Shown: one piece after another, positions 9,154-18,552 of the stretch | Numbering within the stretch: the first letter of the stretch is position 1 | How the letters are laid out: each line of letters starts with the position of its first letter | DNA from: Flavobacteriaceae bacterium UBA2765 | GTDB taxonomy: Bacteria; Bacteroidota; Bacteroidia; Flavobacteriales; Flavobacteriaceae | Assembly: GCA_002352665.1 (NCBI GenBank) | Contig: DEIV01000056.1 | Span: forward strand, 30,234-84,899 | Length of the DNA stretch: 54,666 nucleotides | Direction: 5' to 3' | Notes under the pieces: model-generated | Seen by the model: the letters and a program-made list of their open reading frames with translations, nothing else | Told to the model about the DNA's origin: nothing | Databases searched by the model: none | Position numbers and translations under genes: made by a program

Positions 9154-12100
9154 TTAAAATGTTAAATTCATTCCTAACAACCAAGAAGTTGCAGGTGGGT
9201 TCAAATCAGTATTACTTAAAATATTTGCATCAGGATCTAGACCAGAATAGCCAGTAAATAAAGCAACATTATTACCACTAACGTAAAATCTCAAATTACT
9301 TAAATTAAGTTTTGAAACAAATTTCTCATCAAATGTATAACCAATTTGAAGATTTTGCAATCTTAAATAATCAGCATCTTCAACATATCGACTTGAAAAT
9401 CTATTATTATTAACAGTATCACCATATAAAGCTCTTGGAGTTGTATTGGAAGGGTTAGACGGTGTCCATCTGTCAAGAACTGATGATAGCTGATTTCCAT
9501 CACCAGCCATGCCTTCTCCACTCATTTTAACCCAATTAACTTTTTGTACATCACCAACACCTTGCCATTGTAAAGATAAATCAAAACCTTTATAATTTGC
9601 ACCCATATTAAAACCGTAATAATAGCCGGGAATCGTTTTACCTAATTTTGTCTTATCATTTCCATTAATTAATCCATCAGGTGCATTACTTTTAAATTCA
9701 CCAGGCTCAGGATTTCCAAATAAATCAGCAAAACGTACATCACCAGGAGAAATATCATTATGAGCACCGTCTTGATCTGTATGATTTGCTTTCCAAGCAT
9801 CAACCTCTGCTTGTGTTTGAAAAATCCCTTCCATTTGGTAACCATAAATAAACCCTAGAGAACTACCTACTTGTGTACCATATGTACTTCCTAATACAGT
9901 TCCTTCAGCAAGATTTTCTGTCAATTTTTCAACTGCATTCTTTACAGTAGTCAAATTCATTCCAAAGTTATATTCAAAATCACCTACTTTATCATTCCAG
10001 TTCAAATTTAATTCAATACCTTTATTTGATACTTCAGCCAAATTAACTTTAGGATTTTTATTTACTCCAAAAGTCATTGGTAATGGAAAATCTTGAAGAA
10101 TATCATTTGTTAAACGATTATAATAATCAAATGAAAAACCTAAACGGTGGTTTAATGCAGATCCATCAAATCCAATATTAGTTGTTGTACTGGTTTCCCA
10201 ACCTAAATTAGGAGTAGGTATGCCAGGTTGAAAAACACCATGTACATTCAAATCAGGAGTGTTTCCAAAAGCATAAGCAGGTGCAAGTGATACTGATGCT
10301 AAATATGAATAAGGTAAGGTTTCTTGATTACCTGTTTGCCCCCAACTTACTCTAAACTTTAAATCATCTAACCATGACACATTATCCATAAATGCCTCAT
10401 CAGAAACACGCCATGCAGCAGAAGCTCCAAAGAAATCACCAAAACGATTTCCTGGTGCAAACACAGTAGAGCCATCTCTTCTATAAGATGCATCTACGTA
10501 GTATTTAGAATTAAAATTGTATGAAAATTTAAATAATAATCCCGTCAATATTTTACGTTCTTTAAAACTTTCAATACCTTGATTTTCTGTAGAGTTAAAA
10601 CCTGATCTGTCTAAATCTTCAAAGATAGGGTTATCAGCTCCAGACTGATTCCAATTTGTTCCTACTTTTTGCTTTGAAATATTCATCAATAATTGAAAAT
10701 TATGATCTTTAATTTCTTTAGTATAGCTAGTTAAAAATTCTGTTAGCACACTGAAATTGGTTAAATTACGATGCAAAAGATTTGTAACAGGCAATGAGTT
10801 TACATGAAAATTGAAATAGCGTTTAGATCTAACACGTTCTCTTACGTTATTATTCCAATCTACCCCTAAAGTTCCTTTAAAAATTAAGCCTTCTAACGGT
10901 GAAATTTCTGCATATACAGAACCTAAATTTCTAAGGATACTATATTGATCTTGCCCTATACTACTAACAGCTAAACTATTTATGCCTGTTGCTCCAGTAC
11001 TGGAAGGACCCCATAAATCTCCACTTTCATCACGTACACGTGCAAAACCTGTTGGATCATTAGCGTCATAAATAGGCTGCCATGGGGCTTTAAATGCCTC
11101 AGAGGGTAAATTCATATTCCCAACGACACTTTTCGCATCATCATTTTCAGAATGCGTAATTCTTATTGTTTCACCAATTTTCAACCATTTGGCAACTTTA
11201 ATGTCAGAAGTCAAAGTCGCATTATAACGTTTTAATTTATTATGAATAATGGTACTTTCTTGATTAGAAACTGCACCAGAGAAAAAGAAATTTGCTTTTT
11301 CATTTCCGCTTTGAACACTAAAACTATAATCTTCTGTCAATGCATTATTATTTTGAATGGCATCTTGCCAATCATAAGTTTGACCATTGCCTAAATAAGC
11401 TGGGTCATTTGGATCTATAAACCCAGGAATTACTATACCAGCATTTGTATATTCTTCAGTTAATAAATTTGTATATTGTGTTGTATTTAGAACATCATAA
11501 GTATCACGAATGTTTCTAACCCCACGTCTAGCACTAAAGTTAAACGTTGTACGACCACCTTTACCTCTTTTGGTTTCTATTAAAATCACACCATTTGAAG
11601 CTCGCATACCAAATACGGCAGTTGCGGCTGCATCTTTTAACACCGTAATAGAAGCAATATCATTTGGGTTAATTAAATTTAAAATATTTTGAGAACCTCT
11701 AATGTCATTTGCACCAGCACTAGAAGCAAAAGCTGTTACACCAGCACCAAATTCTGAGATAGGTACACCATCTATTACATACAGAGGGTCATTAAATCCT
11801 AAAGTACCTACACCTCTAATTCGTATAGTAGGTCTGGCATTCGGGTCACCAGATGCAGATTGCACCAAAACACCTGAAGTAGTACCTTGTAAAGCAAACT
11901 CTGGAGAAGCTTGAACACTTGCCTCAATTTGTTTTGTAGTTATTTGAGAAACAGAAGAAGTTATATCTCGCTTCTTTTTTGTACCATAACCTACAACTAC
12001 AACTTCATCTAATGCACTAGCATCTTCTAACATTACTACATTTATAGTATTACTACCTCCTACAGTAATGAGTTGTGATTGCATTCCAACAAATGAAAAT

Positions 12101-12387
12101 TGTAAGACATCACCTTGATTTGCATTGATAGTGTAGTTACCATCAAAATCTGTTTCAGTTCCATTAGTAGTGCCAACTATTAAAACATTCAGACCGGGAA
12201 GCGGTTCGTTATTGGCATCAGTTACAAGACCTTTAATTTCTTGTTGTTGCATAAATGACACACTGTCTGTAGCATATAATTGAGAAGTAAAGACTAACGA
12301 TAGGACTAAACATATCTTTAGTATTTGAAACTTTTCTGAGATAATACTACGCTTTGCATCAATTCTTTTTGTTAAGAATCTTTTCAT
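9154..12387 (-). CDS. SusC/RagA-family TonB-dependent outer-membrane transporter
   Basis: A 1077-residue protein. After a signal-peptide region (hydrophobic core about 24-40) comes a carboxypeptidase-D regulatory-like domain (about 50-118, GLVTDANNEPLPGLNV). Then the SusC signature DEVVVVGYGTKKKRDI, the plug domain (about 140-265, with RIRGVGTLGFNDPLYVIDG) and the beta-barrel to the C-terminus. It imports oligosaccharides across the outer membrane using TonB energy, with the SusD partner encoded next to it. The start at 12387 gives a long N-region before the hydrophobic core, as is common for this family. Its own promoter with an activator site lies just upstream (12439-12485), so the pair can be expressed apart from the hydrolase genes further upstream. 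Confidence 0.95.
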   Translation of the reverse strand: MKRFLTKRIDAKRSIISEKFQILKICLVLSLVFTSQLYATDSVSFMQQQEIKGLVTDANNEPLPGLNVLIVGTTNGTETDFDGNYTINANQGDVLQFSFVGMQSQLITVGGSNTINVVMLEDASALDEVVVVGYGTKKKRDITSSVSQITTKQIEASVQASPEFALQGTTSGVLVQSASGDPNARPTIRIRGVGTLGFNDPLYVIDGVPISEFGAGVTAFASSAGANDIRGSQNILNLINPNDIASITVLKDAAATAVFGMRASNGVILIETKRGKGGRTTFNFSARRGVRNIRDTYDVLNTTQYTNLLTEEYTNAGIVIPGFIDPNDPAYLGNGQTYDWQDAIQNNNALTEDYSFSVQSGNEKANFFFSGAVSNQESTIIHNKLKRYNATLTSDIKVAKWLKIGETIRITHSENDDAKSVVGNMNLPSEAFKAPWQPIYDANDPTGFARVRDESGDLWGPSSTGATGINSLAVSSIGQDQYSILRNLGSVYAEISPLEGLIFKGTLGVDWNNNVRERVRSKRYFNFHVNSLPVTNLLHRNLTNFSVLTEFLTSYTKEIKDHNFQLLMNISKQKVGTNWNQSGADNPIFEDLDRSGFNSTENQGIESFKERKILTGLLFKFSYNFNSKYYVDASYRRDGSTVFAPGNRFGDFFGASAAWRVSDEAFMDNVSWLDDLKFRVSWGQTGNQETLPYSYLASVSLAPAYAFGNTPDLNVHGVFQPGIPTPNLGWETSTTTNIGFDGSALNHRLGFSFDYYNRLTNDILQDFPLPMTFGVNKNPKVNLAEVSNKGIELNLNWNDKVGDFEYNFGMNLTTVKNAVEKLTENLAEGTVLGSTYGTQVGSSLGFIYGYQMEGIFQTQAEVDAWKANHTDQDGAHNDISPGDVRFADLFGNPEPGEFKSNAPDGLINGNDKTKLGKTIPGYYYGFNMGANYKGFDLSLQWQGVGDVQKVNWVKMSGEGMAGDGNQLSSVLDRWTPSNPSNTTPRALYGDTVNNNRFSSRYVEDADYLRLQNLQIGYTFDEKFVSKLNLSNLRFYVSGNNVALFTGYSGLDPDANILSNTDLNPPATSWLLGMNLTF

Positions 12388-12438
12388 AAAAATTAATATT
12401 AAGTTAATTGTTTATTTGAATTGGTTAATTACCACTAG

Positions 12439-12485
12439 CAATAGTACACACTTCTTTTTCCCTAATTATCCTGTACTGTCCTGTA
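12439..12485 (-). promoter_or_regulatory. SusC promoter with 10-bp-period activator site
   Basis: On the minus strand the 17-mer TACAGGACAGTACAGGA (12485 to 12469) consists of two TACAGGA words exactly 10 bp apart. After 22 bp comes TACTATTG (12446 to 12439), one mismatch from the Bacteroidota -7 box TAnnTTTG. No good -33 box is present; the 17-mer lies just upstream of the expected position, as in an activator-dependent promoter. Three other promoters in the window have the same layout. Confidence 0.7.
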
Positions 12486-12633
12486 TTTTTTTCAAAAGAA
12501 ATAGATTTTTTTTTTGATATAAAAGACAAATATTTAGATTCTTGTGAAATAGAGAATCTTTTTAAGATTGATAAATTTGATAAAGAATTAAGTTTTTAGG
12601 AACGAAATATTTTAGAAAACCTTCTATTAAATT

Positions 12634-12649
12634 ATTGGTTTAAACCAAT
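12634..12649. terminator. Possible weak terminator hairpin after GH20
   Basis: ATTGGTTTAAACCAAT is a perfect 16-bp palindrome 14 bp past the GH20 stop on the leftward transcript. It is followed by AT-rich sequence but no clean T run. It may weaken read-through from the GH20 unit into SusC. The rest of the 276-bp gap is AT-rich leader plus the SusC promoter. Confidence 0.35.
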
Positions 12650-12663
12650 TCTAACCTACCCTT

Positions 12664-14961
12664 TTAATGAAATAATAAGGACGAAGAAATTTCACTTTTT
12701 TCAATAGATGACCCGTGCATTTCAACTTTTAATCCTTTGCCACCACCGCCTTCAAAATAGCTTACTAAAAATTTATGATAACCCGATTTTAGAGCAACTT
12801 CTCCATTTTTCTCTTGCATACCGTGTTTGCCATCATTATCAACTACCATTTTATCATTGATATACAAGACACTGCCATCATCTGAGGTTGTGTAAAAAGT
12901 ATAAATTCCATTTTTAGGTATTTGTATATATCCTATAAATTTTAAACCAAAACCATTATTGGGTAGTTTTGTAGGAAGTTCTATGGATAAGGTGATTTTA
13001 GATTTATTCAACTTTTTTAGCGTATTAAATTCAGATAATTGACTAATATTTCCCTTAAAAGTTTGCATAATTAAACCATTAGTTACATTAGTTAAATTTG
13101 TAGCTTCTTGATACTTGGTTTTTCTAAAACTCTTTTCAAAATTAGCACTTTCTTTTCCTGATGTTAATATTGTCTTCGCCTTCAGTGTTGCATGGTCATT
13201 AATAACAATTTGTTTGCCATATAGTGTAGAGTTTTTATTAGGTTCACTACCATCTAAGGTATAGTATATCTTGGCATCTTTAAGCGGAGAATCAATAGTT
13301 ATTGCTAAGCTGTCACCAATAAAAGAACTCATACCGGTTGAAGTAGGTGCAGCCATAAAATAATCAATTTTTTGCTTATCTAAATAGGACAGATGTTTAG
13401 TAAGCTTACCTTGAAAATGATTCCAATCTTTATTTTTAGTTTCTGTCCAAGAAATTTCAGAAAGAGCCAACACTCTTGGTGACAAACGATCTATGGCTAA
13501 TGCTTCAGTATAAACAAATTCAGACCATAAGCACGCTTCAACACCTTTAATATATTTTTTCTCCTCTGTATTCAACTCGTCCGGAACAGGATTGTAGTTA
13601 TATATTTTTTTTAAATCAATAATTCTTGCTCTAGGCACACCTTCCAATTCAGCGTTAGATTGTGCGTGATTAAAGTATAAAATTTCGCCGGGTGTCATTA
13701 CTACTTCATGTTTTTGTTTTGCTGCGGCTATTCCACCTTCTTCACCACGCCAGCTCATTACAGCGGCATCGGGAGCAAGTCCACCTTCTAATATTTCATC
13801 CCAGCCAATAATTCTTCTTCCTTTAGAAGTTACAAATTTTTCTATGCGTTTGATAAAATAGCTTTGTAATTCCTCTTCATTTTCTAAGCCTTCAGTATTT
13901 ATTTTGGCTTGGCATTTTGAGCATTCTTCCCACCTAGTTTTTTGGGCTTCGTCACCACCTATATGAATATATTGCGATGGAAATAAATCTATGACTTCAG
14001 TCAATACATCTTCAAAAAAAGTAAAAGTTTCTTCATTGCCGGCACAAAATGGATCAGAAAAAGACCAAGTTTCTCCCATATGCCAATCTTTGCCGGTACA
14101 GGAAAGGTTAGGGTATGCATGTAATGCTGCCCATGAATGTGCGGGTAATTCAATTTCAGGAACAACTGTCACATAACGCTCTTTGGCATAAGCAAGGACT
14201 TCCTTAACGTCATTTTTTGTGTAAAAACCTCCGTATCTTGGCTTTCCTTCTTCAGCACCATGTACATCATAATTCCAAGGTATTTCCATACCATCACCAG
14301 CACGCCAAGCTCCAATTTCGGTTAATTTCGGGTATTTTTCTATCTCAATACGCCATCCTTGATCATCAGTCAAATGCCAATGGAATACATTGAGTTTATG
14401 CTTTGCTAAAATATCTATATATTTTTTGATAAATTCTTTGTCGAAAAAATGTCTAGATACATCTAGATGCATACCTCTCCACTCAAAACGAGGATTATCA
14501 ATAATATGAACATAAGGCACAACCGTTTTATTATTAGCTGTAGCTACTAATTGCATTAAGGTTTGTACTCCGTAAAATACACCTGCGGCATCACCTTCTA
14601 TATTAATTCCGTTTTTGTTAATGGTCAATTCATAGCCTTCCTTTTCTAATTTTTCATTTTTAGTAGTTGATAATAAAATTTGGTCCTCAGCATTTGTTTT
14701 AAACTCTTGTACTATATTTTTAGTAATCAATTGTTTACTAAGAGTTTCTGCAACATTTTTCAATTCACCTTGATATTGAATTTTTGTGTTTTCGTCAATT
14801 GTAAAAAGACCTTCAAATGCTTCAATGGATTGTGGTTGCGGAATTACCGAAATAGTATCTGGATTAACAATGCTATTTTTGTTTCTTGGTGTGCAGCTTG
14901 TAATTATAATCAATATACATAGCGTACATACTATTGTTTTTAAGTGGGTGTACTTTTTCAT
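12664..14961 (-). CDS. GH20 beta-N-acetylhexosaminidase lipoprotein with PA14 domain
   Basis: A 765-residue lipoprotein (lipobox ITSC, Cys23). Residues about 35-150 form the GH20b domain and about 155-510 the GH20 barrel. The barrel includes HWHLTDDQGWRIEI and the catalytic pair D337-E338 in HIGGDEAQ, the Asp orienting the substrate acetamido group and the Glu acting as acid. A chitobiase-like segment (about 550-600, YYTLDGSEPN) and a PA14 domain (about 640-750, YTFYTTSDDGSVLYIND) follow. It should remove terminal GlcNAc or GalNAc at the cell surface or in the periplasm; the PA14 domain may bind glycan. It lies 33 bp after the GH42-like gene on the same strand, so the two are probably co-transcribed. 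Confidence 0.92.
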   Translation of the reverse strand: MKKYTHLKTIVCTLCILIIITSCTPRNKNSIVNPDTISVIPQPQSIEAFEGLFTIDENTKIQYQGELKNVAETLSKQLITKNIVQEFKTNAEDQILLSTTKNEKLEKEGYELTINKNGINIEGDAAGVFYGVQTLMQLVATANNKTVVPYVHIIDNPRFEWRGMHLDVSRHFFDKEFIKKYIDILAKHKLNVFHWHLTDDQGWRIEIEKYPKLTEIGAWRAGDGMEIPWNYDVHGAEEGKPRYGGFYTKNDVKEVLAYAKERYVTVVPEIELPAHSWAALHAYPNLSCTGKDWHMGETWSFSDPFCAGNEETFTFFEDVLTEVIDLFPSQYIHIGGDEAQKTRWEECSKCQAKINTEGLENEEELQSYFIKRIEKFVTSKGRRIIGWDEILEGGLAPDAAVMSWRGEEGGIAAAKQKHEVVMTPGEILYFNHAQSNAELEGVPRARIIDLKKIYNYNPVPDELNTEEKKYIKGVEACLWSEFVYTEALAIDRLSPRVLALSEISWTETKNKDWNHFQGKLTKHLSYLDKQKIDYFMAAPTSTGMSSFIGDSLAITIDSPLKDAKIYYTLDGSEPNKNSTLYGKQIVINDHATLKAKTILTSGKESANFEKSFRKTKYQEATNLTNVTNGLIMQTFKGNISQLSEFNTLKKLNKSKITLSIELPTKLPNNGFGLKFIGYIQIPKNGIYTFYTTSDDGSVLYINDKMVVDNDGKHGMQEKNGEVALKSGYHKFLVSYFEGGGGKGLKVEMHGSSIEKSEISSSLLFH

Positions 14962-14994
14962 TTTTTTAATTTGTTTTTATCAATGTAGTATTGC

Positions 14995-17292
14995 TTAATT
15001 CAAAATAACTTCTCCCGTTACTTTATTTATCACTTTTGTTGCTGGTACAGAATCAAATGCTATTTGAAATTTTTTATCATTATTTGAGAACTTTTTTGTT
15101 CCTTTTTTTATGGAATGAATCATAATAAGATCACTACCTCCATAAACAATATCCTTTTCTGCAGCATACTTTTGTACGCCAGCTTTTTTGAATATTTTAT
15201 TAAAAATTTGATAATCAATAATAGGAACACCAATATACCAAGAGGAAAATTGTTCTGATTTTTTATATCCAAAACCCGCTTTGTTTAAGCCTGAATAAGT
15301 GCCAAAAATTTCAGTTGATGCATCATCAATATAAAATACGGGGTCATAAGGCATCCAAGCAGATTGCTCAGGAACAGTCGCAAATATTTTGTTTATTTTA
15401 ATTTTTGGAGTTTTACTATACGGTGTTGTTTTCAAATTGATATTCACGATGTCAGAAACTGAGTCTACACTTAATTCTTTATCATTGATATAGGCTGGAG
15501 CATAAATCCATATTAAATGACGGTTTTGAGCAGCCACTTTGGTTTTAATAATTTCTTTGCCTTTCTCTTCAATTTTAAAGGTGTTGAAAAACACAACAGC
15601 TTTGTATTGCGAAAGATTTACTTTATCTAAATCATCAATATGAATAGGATCAAAAATTGCTCCCGAATAATATAGTGCTAACGAGGTCCAGTTGAGTAAT
15701 TGGTGTGTTATTGGAGGTGATTTATCAATCGTACTCGGCATATACTTGATACTTTCGGTATCATACACAGCTAGAACATCTGCAGCTGAGGTATACTCTT
15801 TATGTAAGAATTCATCAGCTATCTTTTTTATTTTTCTGATATTATCCAAATAAATAGGGTTGTCCCAATATCCATTAGTGCCAGATTGTTTGTTGGTGTC
15901 GTTATCAGGATTCAAATGCATAGACGCAGGTCCAAAATCATACAACCATAAACCTTGTCCTTTTAATAGTGGGAAAAGCATATTTCGTCTAATTTGCGAA
16001 ACATTTCCTTTTACCGTTTTTTTATAGACTTCTCTATTATCCTCAACGGCAAGATAGGGCCAAGTACGTCGTGGTTGTTGGTCGTACTCGTCTAACCATA
16101 ATTTTTTGTTTAAAAACACCGAATGAATCAAGCTCCTTGACCTATAAGGTTCTCCTGAATGATATCCATTTTCGGTATAATAGGCTTGTGGTCCACTGAG
16201 ATAATCTACATACTTAGAGTTTAAAATTTTTTGTAGTGATAAATGTCCTCCAGCCGCTTGTCTCCCAAAAACAGAAAAGAAATACCCATAGAAAGTACCT
16301 GTAATAATTGGTCTTGGCCAGTTCTCTTTTACCACTTTACTAAAGTGAATAATATTATCGGCAACCAAATCATGCTGACAGGTGTAATAATCTATAATTT
16401 TCATGTTTTTGTTAGGATCACGAAAGATTCCTGCTGATATGATTTCTCTTTCTTTGGTATTAGGTACAGTCACATTTTCAAAAGTAATTTTTGTATCATT
16501 CCATGCCTTTTGGAGTTGTTCATTGGTTGTATATTTTGTTTTTAACCAATGCTTAAAATGATTTTGCATAGGAGGGCTAAAATCAGCTTCGTTTTTATTA
16601 ATTCCCCATTGATGCCATTCTCCATAAACGCCATAAGCAACTTGAATGCCAATAAGTGCATTGCCTTCTTTAGTTTTTGAAAATGCTGTACAGAATTCTG
16701 CTAGTTTTTCGGAAGTTGCTTTTTTCCATTTTTCGGATGCCATACTAGAACGGATTGGTGTTCGTGGGTCAGCTTCTAGAAGTCGACTTAAACCAATATT
16801 TTCATCTGGACTCCCCTGAACACCGTCATAAACTACATTTTCTACTGAGTTTTGAGCTATCCACCATTTAGGTGCATTGACATGAAAACGAAAAAATATA
16901 CTAGCTTCAGGGCAAACTTCTAATACGCCATTAATTTGTTGCTGTGTTTTTTTTATATTGAAGCTTCCATCTTCAAACCATAAATGATCTAAAAAAATAT
17001 CTAATTGATAAAGTTTTACGCCTTGTTGGCAAAACTGATCAATATTGTGTTGGGGAATTTCATCCCAAGACCATCTACCACCGGGCACATCTGATAAAGC
17101 ATAAATAACAGGAGATTCTGGTTTACCATTGATATGTATTGTTGGTTTGCCTTTGTATTGTTTTACTTCGCCAATTAAAGCTATTGTGTTTATCTTTGAA
17201 CTATCGTCTGATTTGGTCTTGTTTGTACATCCAATAATACTAATTAATATACTTAATGTGAGAATTTGTTTTTTTATAAGAGATTTTAGCAT
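14995..17292 (-). CDS. GH42-like glycoside hydrolase lipoprotein (clan GH-A)
   Basis: A 765-residue lipoprotein (lipobox IIGC, Cys22). Residues about 50-420 look like a GH42-type (beta/alpha)8 barrel. The likely acid/base is E225 in QVAYGVYGEWHQWG and the likely nucleophile E402 in LWLDEYDQ. A later region (about 520-650, VLAVYDTESIKYMP and KAVVFFNTF) resembles the glutamine-amidotransferase-like trimerisation domain of GH42 beta-galactosidases. The canonical Asn-Glu pair before the acid/base is replaced by Gly-Glu, so it is not a standard GH42; GH164 or another GH-A family is possible. It sits between the nucleoside-hydrolase-like genes and GH20. A beta-galactosidase or beta-mannosidase activity is inference. 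Confidence 0.6.
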   Translation of the reverse strand: MLKSLIKKQILTLSILISIIGCTNKTKSDDSSKINTIALIGEVKQYKGKPTIHINGKPESPVIYALSDVPGGRWSWDEIPQHNIDQFCQQGVKLYQLDIFLDHLWFEDGSFNIKKTQQQINGVLEVCPEASIFFRFHVNAPKWWIAQNSVENVVYDGVQGSPDENIGLSRLLEADPRTPIRSSMASEKWKKATSEKLAEFCTAFSKTKEGNALIGIQVAYGVYGEWHQWGINKNEADFSPPMQNHFKHWLKTKYTTNEQLQKAWNDTKITFENVTVPNTKEREIISAGIFRDPNKNMKIIDYYTCQHDLVADNIIHFSKVVKENWPRPIITGTFYGYFFSVFGRQAAGGHLSLQKILNSKYVDYLSGPQAYYTENGYHSGEPYRSRSLIHSVFLNKKLWLDEYDQQPRRTWPYLAVEDNREVYKKTVKGNVSQIRRNMLFPLLKGQGLWLYDFGPASMHLNPDNDTNKQSGTNGYWDNPIYLDNIRKIKKIADEFLHKEYTSAADVLAVYDTESIKYMPSTIDKSPPITHQLLNWTSLALYYSGAIFDPIHIDDLDKVNLSQYKAVVFFNTFKIEEKGKEIIKTKVAAQNRHLIWIYAPAYINDKELSVDSVSDIVNINLKTTPYSKTPKIKINKIFATVPEQSAWMPYDPVFYIDDASTEIFGTYSGLNKAGFGYKKSEQFSSWYIGVPIIDYQIFNKIFKKAGVQKYAAEKDIVYGGSDLIMIHSIKKGTKKFSNNDKKFQIAFDSVPATKVINKVTGEVILN

Positions 17293-17377
17293 TGCTTATT
17301 CAGAATTATTGAGGTTGAATATAATATTACACATTGTTTCTTATATTTTGTGTTATCTCTAAGGGGTAATTGTTAAA

Positions 17378-18427
17378 TTATTCAGAACTCTTTAGCCCTT
17401 TTTTAGAAATCATTTTATTTAAATAATTTGAAAAATCAATATCGGTACCTTCTTTCTGAATAACAAATTTTTGATTAGTGGCACTATCACTTCTAATCCA
17501 TTTACATCCTTTATCAGTATCAAAATCAAGATATCCTTTATCTAATATTTCAAAGTATTCTCCAGACCCTTTAATGGCAAAGTATACAGTAACCAGATCC
17601 CAACTAGGCCTTTGATCTTTTAACGTTTTCTTTTGAAAATTCCACAACCATTCTTCATAGGCTTCACGAATTATATTTCCTTTGGCTGTATGCTCAAGGG
17701 AACCACCAGTCATAACCTTAGCACCGCCATCAACAAAATAAATTGGTTTTACAAAGTGTTTGAGAAGGTATTCTGTATAAATAGCCGTTCCGTTAGAAAA
17801 AAAATTCCAATCTTTAGTGTAATACTCTAGTTCTTTGTTGCTAGACTTGAGGGCTCCTAATGCTACCCATCTTTTAATTTTTTTACTAACTAATGCTGCA
17901 CCTGATAGGTTTGAAATACTATCAGGTTTCGATATCATTAAATCATATAAGCCTTTTGTATGTCCAATAGTAATATAGGTAACGCTATTATTATTTTGAG
18001 CAACTAAAAGCTTTCGATTTAGAATCGTTTGTTCTGTTACATCTCTATTTGAAATATATTTATTATGAAATAATAAAGTATCATTAACCAAGGTTTGAGC
18101 ATTCATTTTATCTACAGGATCTCCAAATGTTTTATCATAATTAGCACCAATAGGAATAGTACTATGATCATAATAACGGTTAATGGCATCAATGATTCCC
18201 ACTCCATAAGGTACAGCACCAGAACTATAAATAATTCCTAAAATTTCAGCATTACGTTGATTGGCATATTCATGTAATAATGCCAAAGCACCAACATCAT
18301 CGCAATCCGAACCCATATCGGTATCTAAAATTACTTTCTCAAGATTTTGATCTGCTTGTTTCACTTTTTCACAAGACCAATGAAGTAGACCAAAAATGAT
18401 ATAGACCTTTAAAATAAAATTTCTCAT
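17378..18427 (-). CDS. Exported nucleoside-hydrolase-like lipoprotein
   Basis: A 349-residue protein with an N-terminal export signal and a possible lipobox (LHWSC, Cys19). The calcium-binding signature of inosine-uridine nucleoside hydrolases is clear at residues 35-44 (DTDMGSDCDD), as is the YITIGHTKGLYDL segment. A late Asp in SWDLVTVYFA fits the final metal ligand. The family cleaves N-ribosides to ribose and base. Here the usual mid-protein NxxxDPEA region is replaced by KDWNFFSNGTA, a change shared with the next gene (EWNFEGA). The ribosyl-bond preference is therefore uncertain and an O-glycoside substrate is possible. It is a diverged paralogue of the gene at 18553, in the same orientation 125 bp downstream of it. 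Confidence 0.8.
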   Translation of the reverse strand: MRNFILKVYIIFGLLHWSCEKVKQADQNLEKVILDTDMGSDCDDVGALALLHEYANQRNAEILGIIYSSGAVPYGVGIIDAINRYYDHSTIPIGANYDKTFGDPVDKMNAQTLVNDTLLFHNKYISNRDVTEQTILNRKLLVAQNNNSVTYITIGHTKGLYDLMISKPDSISNLSGAALVSKKIKRWVALGALKSSNKELEYYTKDWNFFSNGTAIYTEYLLKHFVKPIYFVDGGAKVMTGGSLEHTAKGNIIREAYEEWLWNFQKKTLKDQRPSWDLVTVYFAIKGSGEYFEILDKGYLDFDTDKGCKWIRSDSATNQKFVIQKEGTDIDFSNYLNKMISKKGLKSSE

Positions 18428-18552
18428 TGTGTTTTAAATATGGTATTGATAAATTGAATTTAAACAGTTGTATCTTAAGCCCAATTTAATTATTTTTCTG
18501 TTTTAGGGATTTGTTTTCTGGCTCTATTTATATTGTGATTTGATGTCACAAG

